Assembly (NCBI GenBank): GCA_009823505.1
Contig: VZQC01012403.1
Coordinates: forward strand, 1,080,415 to 1,144,414
Direction of reading: 5' to 3'
Source: Rhizomys pruinosus
Lineage: Eukaryota > Chordata > Mammalia > Rodentia > Spalacidae
Length of the DNA stretch: 64,000 bases
This document shows positions 56,785 through 64,000 of this stretch, one piece after another (within the stretch, counting starts at the first letter, position 1; every line of letters begins with the position of its first letter). A program made the translations under genes and the position numbers. Below the pieces are notes generated by a model. That model made no database searches, had not been told where the DNA came from, and saw only the letters and a program-made list of their open reading frames with translations.

Positions 56785-57056
56785 GTCTGTGTGTGTGTGT
56801 ATGTGGTTTTTTCTTATGTGTGTGTGCTGTGTATATACATATGTGTGTATCTGTCTGTTGTGTATATGTGTATATTAATGTGGTGTGTATGTGTGATTAT
56901 ATGTTGTTGTATGCATGTGGTGTGTATATATGTGTGCGGTGAAGTGTATGATTATATCTGTTCATGTGTGTATGGTATATAGATATATGTGTGTACATAT
57001 GCATATGTGTATGTGTATGGTATGTGTAGGTGCATGTATACATGTATGTGTGTGTG
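56785..57056. repeat. (TG)n/(TATG)n-rich tract, 270 bp
   Basis: Alternating purine-pyrimidine text (TG, TATG, TGTA) with few interruptions. Z-DNA-prone by composition. Confidence 0.92.
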
Positions 57057-58935
57057 TGGCCCAATGAGGAATTCAGATGTTAATATTTATTTTCTCAAAA
57101 TAGCATCTCATTGGTTAAACTAAACAGCACAGAATGTCCTCTGAAATCCTCCTGCTAAACACACAAGAGTTTACTTCTCAGTGGAGCCGAGGTGAGACTT
57201 GGCCTTCAGTGTCTCTGCGCCATCCCACGTCTTGACCCATCTAGAAAGGAGGAAACAAGCTCTCAGTCATGGGCAGGTTTTCAAGGATCAAGGATGTTAG
57301 TGAGGCTGCGACGACCTCCCAGTGCCACTAGCAGAGCCCTGTCAGTGTCTCTACCCCTAGAACGCCCAGAAACAGCAGACACGGTGGCTAGAACCTTCCT
57401 TGAGTCTGTTAGGAACAGCGTGCCCTTTTGTCTCTCCTCCCCTCCCTGGGGAAACTCCGGCTTAGCATTCTCTTCCATTAGCCACTCGGCACCCTAACCA
57501 GGCTGCCTTGGAAGCAGGACACTAGAACTCATGAGCACTGTCTCTGTGCAGAGACTTCCCAACAACACGCATGGCATCCTAGCTCATAAATGTAGCCCTG
57601 GGCATTAGGAGACCCACAGTGTTGACATGCAGATTGAAGGAAGAGCAGACCCCAAGTGCCTGCTGGGACCATTGCAGCAACCGCGAACACAGGCAGCAGA
57701 ATGCCCCCATCTTGGGATGGTGTGGGTGAGAGTAGACCCTAGGCCTCAGGGTTGCACACAGTTAACTACACAACACCCAGTACCTATGCACTTTGGAAAG
57801 GGCATCTCCAGAATGGCTGGGAGTGACTGTCAGCTCTGAGACCTAAGAGTACTCGAGGGCTTCACCAGTGCCCCGGACTTAGGCTTAGCCGTGGTTCTCA
57901 CGGGCCTAGAACTGGGCCAGATAGCCCAGAACGTGACCAACCAGGGAGCTGGTACTTTGGCCCCAAATCCCAGTAGCTGCAGAATGGCATGTTCTCAGTA
58001 CCCTGCTCCTAAATTGCCTCCTACCTAGGTCTAGGATTTTCCAGGGAAAACAGAAGGAGCCCCAAACAGTGTGAAACAGGGTGTTCCCCGGGCCATTTTC
58101 CAGGGTGCAGATGAAGAGCACGCTCGAGTCCACATTGGGATCGGAACCATCAGAACAGTCTCATTAAAGACAGACAAGCGAGTTGAGTCTACTTATGAAG
58201 TGAGTGCCTCGCCCTCGCCCGAGCTCGCCTGTCTCTGATCTTCACTGTGCCTGTTGTCTCTGTCTCTGATCAGTGTCTGCATTGCGGAGGGTGACGGCTC
58301 CTGAGCACAGGCTTGGGTGATAAGGAGCAGGAGGAGAGGCTGCTTTTCGACTTGGCAGGGAGCTTCCTTCTGACTTGTATTATTTATGTCCAGTTCCGAG
58401 AGGTCTGGTTCCTGGCTAGGTGTCAGAGGACTAAAATTTTGAAGATGGATCTGAGGCCCCATCAGAATTACACCAGATAAGGAAGCTGAGCGATTGCTGT
58501 TTAAAACCTGTTTGCAATTCTCTGAGACTCTGCTCTGAGGATCTTATCACGTGACTCCATAAGAAGGATTTCAGAAGCTGTTGCTTCAGACAGTCAAGGT
58601 GAAAAATAAAGGCTTCTCAGAAAGATGCCCTTTCTGAGGCTGAATTCAGATTGCAAAGACCTCAACACTAGGCAAACCCCAAGACTCAGGGCAGTTGGGG
58701 AGCTGCAGCCCTCCCCACCACAGACTCTGATGGAGGACCCTGCCTGTTCTCATCCCAGACTCCCAAATCCACATCCTACCTTATTTATGGCAATGCAGTA
58801 CAGTGACGGGGGAAGAGGAGATTCCTAGAAACATCTTCATGTTTAAAGTTCGGAAACCCAGGTTCTAGCCTATGAAGCAACTTGCCCAAGTTCCTGTTAG
58901 TGGCAATGTTACAATATAATATGCATCGTATAATA
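57057..58935. other. Unassigned SINE-free intronic stretch
   Basis: 1.9 kb with no recognised repeat or exon. Moderately GC-rich at 57190-58480; frames up to 101 codons on both strands without domains. Confidence 0.4.
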
Positions 58936-59146
58936 GTTCTTAAATTTTTTAAATTTATCTTTATTTTATGCGTACGAGTGTATGTAAATGTGCTACATGT
59001 ATGCAATGCCCACAGAGGCCAGAAGAGGGCGTCAGATCCCCTTGAGCTGGAGTTACGATTGTTTACTGCCATGTGGGTGCTGGGACCCAAGCCTGGGTCC
59101 TCTGCAAGAGCATCTAGTGCTCTTAACCACTGAGCTATCTTTCCAG
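58936..59146 (-). mobile_element. B2-family SINE
   Basis: 'gaggccagaagagggcgtca', 'gggtgctgggacccaagcct' and 'ccactgagctatctttccag', reverse strand. Confidence 0.9.
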
Positions 59147-59157
59147 TATCCCCCATA

Positions 59158-59382
59158 ATAATTTTTATTATTATCTTTTATTTTTATGTGTATGAGGGTA
59201 TTGCCTGTATGTGTGGCAGTGTACCTGTGTCATGCGATGCTCATGGAGGTCAGAAGGTGTCAGACCCCCTGTTACTGGAATCCCAGACTGCCATGTGGAT
59301 GCTGGAAATTGAGCCCAGGTCCTCTGCAAAAGCAGTCAGTGCTTGTAACTGCTGAGCCATTTCTCCAGGACCCCCCCCCATA
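59158..59382 (-). mobile_element. B2-family SINE
   Basis: 'catggaggtcagaaggtgtc', 'gatgctggaaattgagccca' and 'tgctgagccatttctccagg'. Directly follows the previous B2 in the same orientation, apparently at its head-proximal edge. 'ataataatt' flanks it on both sides. Confidence 0.9.
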
Positions 59383-60654
59383 ATAATTCTTAAATATTCA
59401 TGTGTGTGTATGTCTATATATTCCCTATCTGCAACGTGATCAGAGGCGAACTTGACCATGTAACTCATTTCTCATAACATTTCTCTCTCCAGGCACTGAA
59501 CCTGGAACAGTTTAAGCATTAGCTCATGAAATCCTCAAAACACCCCCACACTCCTGCGGAGAAAACTGAGGCTTTCTGGTTACATTAGTGTCAAGTGTGA
59601 GGCCCCAGTGTGCCCCTGTAAGCCCCAGTCATAAGCTTGTACAGTGCTGCCTTTTCTTTAGAGGCCCTGGGGAGCAGCACAACCCAGCTCCAAACCTCTT
59701 CACATCCTGGTCCAATTGAATTCTCAAAGGCTTCTGGAGGAAGCTGCCACTGCAGCATACCACAGAGGGGAAACTGAGGCTAGGCAAGGGAAACTTGTCA
59801 CAATACTTACTATCAATAAGCAGTAGGCCAGGACTGAGACCTGTTTTCTGACGATAAACCTCTGAGGTCTCCATGTGAATCCCATCTCAGATTTCAGAGG
59901 CAATGAATGCTTGCTTATCTCTCACGATATGAATAAATTCTGAGTGTAAGATATCTGGCTGTAGACAGGCAAGTGCAGTTCTTTGTTGTTGTTGTTGTTG
60001 TTGTTGTTGTGGATAGGGCTGAGGCTTTTGGACTATGCAGTGCCCTGGGAGTCTTTCCCAAGACAGGTTACTCTTTGCAAACAGGCATGGAAGCTTCTCA
60101 TGTGGGCAGACTCCCTACAGACAGATGCTTCTGTGTAGACTCTGGTCAACAAACATGGAAGAGAATTACCACCCGAGTTTAGTCTGAGGAGAGTTGAGAG
60201 GCCTAAATGTTTGCAGATGGCAGAGTTGCCCATCTCCTTTGCTTAGAAGTGATGGGTGGGGACTCCAGGCAGCAGAGAGGCTGAGCAGGCTGGCCTAGCC
60301 CCTGACACATGAAGGGGGAGTGGGCAGGGGGTGGGTGATGGGAGACAGGCCAACAGCCTATTCCTCAGGCCTGAGCAGCACTTTACAGATAATCTACCTG
60401 CCTCATTTTGTGCTTAAACATTATTTAAATGTTTTTATCTGGATGCAAACATTACAGAGTAGAGCATGAAAATCATCCTTGCCACTCCTTCCCTCCCACA
60501 GTGTGAGAATTCTGTGCCCCTCCTGTGTCCCTCTATGTCAGATGGCTCTGCACCCACAGATTCACCCAAATACAGATCAAAAACATTCAGGAAAACAATT
60601 ATATCTGTACTGAATACTTAAAGCCTTTTTCTTGTTTATATTCCCTAAACAATA
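59383..60654. other. Intronic stretch with MIR traces and (GTT)n
   Basis: MIR-like cores near 59495-59610 and 59740-59860 ('ggggaaactgaggctaggca', 'aggccaggactgagacctg'). A (GTT)n array lies at 59982-60011. No exon recognised. Confidence 0.5.
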
Positions 60655-60845
60655 TTAAATGACATCTATTTACATTCTGTTGGGCATCCTAAGTAATCTA
60701 GAGACAGTTTAATGTATACAGGAAGACATGCAAATGTTATGTTCAAATACTATGACATTTATATAAGGGTCTTGAACATCCACACATATTGGTATCCAGG
60801 GGCCCTGGAACTGATACCCCGAGAATACAAAGGGATGATGTGTTT
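60655..60845 (+). mobile_element. Tigger/MER2-like relic, 3' part
   Basis: 'taatctagagacagtttaat', 'tatgacatttatataagggt', 'cttgaacatccacacatatt' and 'ccctggaactgataccccga'. Same family as the copies at 17442 and 39592. Confidence 0.65.
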
Positions 60846-60896
60846 ACCCATAACTTATGAGTTCTTGAGAGAGGGCAGTATCAGAAGTTGGAATAA

Positions 60897-61132
60897 GGGG
60901 TCAGGGAGATAGCTCAATGGGTAAAAGTGCTTGCTGTGGAACCCTCATAACTTGAGTTTGATCCCCAGAATACACATAAAAAGCTGGATGTCCCCAGAAG
61001 TTTGGGGATCAGTTAGCTGGGATATCCAGTATAGTCGCAGAAACAACAAGATAGACCCTGTCTCAAGGTAGAAGGAGAAGAGAACATTCAAAAGTTGTCC
61101 TCTGACCACCACATACATAACATTACACATAG

Positions 61133-61133
<1 letters not shown>
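60897..61133 (+). mobile_element. B4-like SINE
   Basis: 'gtcagggagatagctcaatg', 'gcttgctgtggaaccctcat', 'gagtttgatccccagaatac' and the later 'gatagaccctgtctcaaggt' show an ID-like head joined to a B1-like body. Confidence 0.8.
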
Positions 61134-61187
<54 letters not shown>

Positions 61188-61195
61188 GATAGATG

Positions 61196-61239
<44 letters not shown>

Positions 61240-61241
61240 TT
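61134..61241. repeat. (GA)n followed by (GATA)n
   Basis: About 24 GA units, then about 14 GATA units, at the tail of the B4-like SINE. Confidence 0.96.
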
Positions 61242-61267
61242 GAAATTGGAATAAGATTGTACTAAAG

Positions 61268-61489
61268 GGTTTGGAGAGATGGCTCAGCGATTAAGAACAC
61301 TGGCTGCTCTTGCAGAATACCTGGGTTCAATTCCCAGCACCCGCCTGGCAGCTAACAACCATTCACAACTCCAGTTCCGAGAGATCCAATGTCCTCTTCT
61401 GGCCTGTTCAGCCATTGCATGCATGTGGTGCACTTACATACACACAGGCAAGACTCTCATACACATAAAAATAATAAAGTATTTTTTAA
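61268..61489 (+). mobile_element. B2-family SINE (left arm of an inverted pair)
   Basis: 'ttggagagatggctcagcga', 'gggttcaattcccagcaccc' and 'actctcatacacataaaaat'. Its tail abuts the reverse B2 that follows. Confidence 0.93.
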
Positions 61490-61700
61490 ATTTTATTTAT
61501 TTTGTATGTGTATGTGTACTATCTGCATGTAGGTTTGTGCACCCATGTCATGCAGTGCTGCAGCGGTCAGAAGAGGGTCTCAGATTCCCCTGGTACTGGA
61601 ATTAATGACAGTTCTCAGCCTGTGGGTGCTGGGGATTGAACCCAGGTCCTTTGCAAGAGCAGTCAGTGCTCTTACCCACTAGGCCATCTCTCCAGCCCCA
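61490..61700 (-). mobile_element. B2-family SINE (right arm of an inverted pair)
   Basis: 'gcggtcagaagagggtctca', 'ggggattgaacccaggtcct' and 'ctaggccatctctccagccc', reverse strand. Confidence 0.93.
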
Positions 61701-61909
61701 TAAATAAAATATTTTTTAAAGATTCTACTAAAATTATTTTTGACCACTGATCTTTTACTTATCACTTCAGCTTAGAAAACTTTCTATATTTGCTTCATTC
61801 TGGTCTGTTTGCACCAGAAATTATTGATTATTGGTAGGTAATCAAGTTGTTTGCCATTTTATTCTACTAGAATAAATGTTAAAAACTTAATGTTAAAAAA
61901 AAAAAATAG

Positions 61910-62070
61910 CCAGCGTGGTGGTGCATGTCTTTAATCTTAGCACTTGGGAGGGAGAGGCAGGTAGATCTTTGTGAGTTCAAGGCCAGCCTGGTTTACAGAG
62001 TGAGTTCCAGGACAGCTGGGGCTACAGAGAGACTCTGTCTCAAAAAGACTAAAAAAAAAATCTTAATGTT
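61910..62070 (+). mobile_element. B1 SINE with TSD
   Basis: 'gccagcgtggtggtgcatgt', 'gagttcaaggccagcctggt' and 'ggggctacagagagactctg'. Flanked by CTTAATGTTAAA before (61887-61898) and after (62062-62073). Confidence 0.94.
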
Positions 62071-62497
62071 AAATTAGAGGGTATTTCACTCCAGTTTTGC
62101 AAACTTGCTTTCAGAAAGACTTTATAAAATGATATATTTCTCACGAAATGTGCACGTGAACACTAACTTTGACACATTTTTTTTCCAATATGAGATATCA
62201 GCAGTCCCTTCAAACTGATCATTTTATCATATATTATCTCAATCCATTTAGGCCACTTACAAAAATAGCCATAACCTGGGTAATCTATAGAAAATAGAAG
62301 TTTTGGACATGGGAAGTTGAAGTTAAGTGGCAGCAGATTCCGTGGCTGGCGTGGTCTCTTGCTCTGCATCATGGGTATGTAGTACTGTGTCTTCATGTGG
62401 CAGGAAGGACTGCTCCACCTTTTAAATTAGTCATTATCCACAAGCTATCACCTCAATGGGTGCTAGGTGCCAACATAAGTCTTCCGGAGGGAATCAA
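62071..62497. repeat. Old LTR-like repeat trace and unassigned sequence
   Basis: 62238-62420 ('caatccatttaggccactta', 'ggcagcagattccgtggctg', 'tgtcttcatgtggcaggaag') resembles an old mammalian interspersed repeat I remember but cannot name with confidence. Confidence 0.4.
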
Positions 62498-62499
62498 CG

Positions 62500-62667
62500 C
62501 TCAGACTATCCCACATATTTACACATATTTACAACACTCAGACTATCCCATATATTTACACATATTTACAACACTCAGACTAGCCCACATATTTACACAT
62601 ATTTACAACACTCAGACTAGCCCACATATTTACACATATTTACAACACTCAGACTAGCCCACATATT
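62500..62667. repeat. 37-bp tandem array, 4.5 copies
   Basis: Units start at 62500, 62537, 62574 and 62611, with a partial fifth at 62648. Each unit itself holds a duplicated 'atatttacac' step. Units differ at one or two positions. Confidence 0.95.
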
Positions 62668-62749
62668 CACTATGCTATGACTTTCTCATCAGTCCCCATT
62701 ATCTATGTTTCTATCATCAATTCCATTAACACAGCTTCCCTGTCATCTC

Positions 62750-63240
62750 TAGACTGCATTAATTAACAGCTGGTGTCTTGTCCCTCTGGTTTTGAGTGTT
62801 GGGAATTTCATACATGGGTGTTGTATTTCCATTATTTCCACCCCTGTCCCCCAACTCCCTCTCAATTTTTTATTCCCTTCCTTCCTTTATTATTGTTACA
62901 TGCACATATACATTTATAACTATACACACATGTAATGCACTGAGTCCATCTAGTAGTGCTCATGTGTGCCTGCGTTTAGTAGTGCTCCTGTGTGCCTATA
63001 TTTAGGGCTACTTACTTGGAATTAGATGAGCTCTCAGGGAGCTAGTCACTGGAGAAAACTGATTCTCCCTCCCTCAGCATCCATTGATTGCCTGTAGCTC
63101 TTCATCTTGAGGTGAGACCCCGTGACATCCTCCCATCCACCTTGGCATATCAACTGGTTTTGTCATTTTGCAGAACTCATTAGACTACCATATTTTGGAA
63201 GTTTCATTGGTGCAGCAGGTATCTTCTCCCTCTGATTCCC
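62750..63240. mobile_element. Rodent interspersed repeat, probably old LINE-1 (Lx-type) UTR
   Basis: 'gtaatgcactgagtccatct', 'gaaaactgattctccctccc', 'gattgcctgtagctcttcat' and 'ggcatatcaactggttttgt' match a common rodent repeat as I recall it. Contains a near-duplicate 'agtagtgctc.tgtgtgcct' pair at 62952-62999. Confidence 0.45.
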
Positions 63241-63663
63241 AGCATGAAATGGAGAAGTGGAAGTCAGGACCCACCCTTATCAGAAAAATCTTCCTCCTTT
63301 GATCCCTAGGCCCAGAATATAACACACACAATTAAAAAGAAATTTCTCATTTTTCCATTGCAACCAATGAGATAATCACACTGCTTTCAGCACTTTGATA
63401 TGGTTAATTACATATACCCCCATTCATTCACAATCTTGGGTGTTGGGCTAGGTGGTGTCCTGAGGGATTGAGGTCTTATGCTCAGGGCACAGGAGCACAT
63501 GGCCCACTGAACTTGTGTACATTATATAAACAGTAAATTTTTGGTTGAAAGGTTAGGTAAAAGTTTTTACTCCAGATTATGTCCATATTATAAAGTCATT
63601 CCTAAAAATATAGATTAGATACAGATGATATAGATATAGTAGATGTAAATATAGACAGCATAG
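63241..63663. other. Unassigned AT-rich stretch
   Basis: No exon recognised. A TAGA-rich patch lies at 63608-63665. Confidence 0.4.
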
Positions 63664-63804
63664 ATCTATTTTTTGAAACAGGGACTCAATATGTAGCTGG
63701 CCTATAACTTGCTATGTAAACCAGACTGGCCTCAAACTCACAGAGATTCACCTGCCTCTGCCTCCCAATTACAGAGATGAAAAGCATATGCCACCATGCC
63801 TGGC
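63664..63804 (-). mobile_element. Old B1 SINE
   Basis: 'gaaacagggactcaatatgt', 'accagactggcctcaaactc' and 'gcatatgccaccatgcctgg', reverse strand, diverged. Confidence 0.85.
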
Positions 63805-63825
63805 TATAGATAGATGTGATTTTCC

Positions 63826-63920
63826 AAAGACAAGTTTTTGCTATGCTGCTCAGGATAGCTTCAAACTGGAGATCTTCCTACCTAGCAACACATACTCACG
63901 GTGGCACATGCTTGGATAAG
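63826..63920 (-). mobile_element. 7SL-derived SINE fragment
   Basis: 'gctatgctgctcaggatagc' and 'ttcaaactggagatcttcct' resemble an old B1/PB1 monomer in reverse. Confidence 0.55.
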
Positions 63921-64000
63921 ACATTAAAATGTTTTCTCATCATTGTTCTTTATGTATTTTGGATGTCTGGTATTAGGTACCTAAACTTTCGGAGTCGCCA

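Noticed and set aside
62500..62667. CRISPR-like or repeat-protein coding array
   Set aside because: Contiguous 37-bp units without spacers, AT-rich, with a frame that shifts between units.
39055..64000. Next Arhgap22 exon (second half of the PH domain, starting after KPQ)
   Set aside because: I looked for the expected continuation of the PH domain and did not find it. It probably lies beyond the window, but a diverged short exon could have been missed.

Overview
The window looks like rodent nuclear DNA, most likely from a muroid or other myodont rodent. The evidence is the density of B1 (7SL-derived) and B2 (tRNA-derived) SINEs, both recognisable by eye, together with B3/B4-type SINEs, rodent-type LINE-1 copies, ERVL/MaLR-type LTR elements with a tRNA-Leu primer-binding site, and long GA, CA and TTCC microsatellites. 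The B1 copies carry the internal duplication typical of myodont B1. The B1 and B2 consensus here is not the textbook house-mouse one, and I cannot name the species. There is nothing prokaryotic, no CRISPR array and no true tRNA or rRNA gene.

Only one host coding segment is supported: a 200-bp internal exon at 38855-39054 on the + strand. It matches ARHGAP22 (a Rac-directed RhoGAP) at the N-terminal Ser-rich segment and the first half of the PH domain. The rest of the window is therefore best read as intron of Arhgap22, with nearly 39 kb upstream of the exon and 25 kb downstream. I did not find the neighbouring exons. The upstream part could contain an alternative promoter or first exon that I cannot recognise.

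Layout. 1-10 kb: a truncated LTR element (1-659), a 1.3-kb rodent repeat between imperfect 39-bp direct repeats, SINEs, an old LINE-1 3' fragment (5.6-6.7 kb) and an ancient DNA transposon (7.4-9.1 kb) split by four SINEs. 9.6-25 kb: a solo LTR with a 5-bp target-site duplication (TSD), a Tigger-like relic, a long SINE-poor stretch (15.7-22.1 kb) with a perfect 22-bp hairpin, and a 180-bp GA-rich tract. 25.7-30.7 kb: two LTR elements, one MaLR-like on the + strand and one compact ERVL/MaLR-like on the - strand with near-identical 370-bp LTRs and a 5-bp TSD. 33.2-38.2 kb: a 4.9-kb LINE-1 on the - strand with an 18-bp TSD, internally deleted just after the reverse-transcriptase FADD motif. 38.9-39.1 kb: the Arhgap22 exon. 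39-64 kb: DNA-transposon relics, a 5'-inverted LINE-1, nested SINE clusters, a third LTR with a fused B2-B1 insertion, a strong G-quadruplex motif, a 33-bp minisatellite (53.4-53.7 kb), a 37-bp tandem array (62.5 kb) and a tail-to-tail B2 inverted pair (61.3-61.7 kb).

No cooperating gene set or new biological system is visible. The interest lies in insertion histories (nested and chimeric elements), structure-forming DNA and one conserved signalling-domain exon. Family names for old repeats rest on recall of consensus sequences, not a database search, and element edges are good to a few bases only where a TSD is given.
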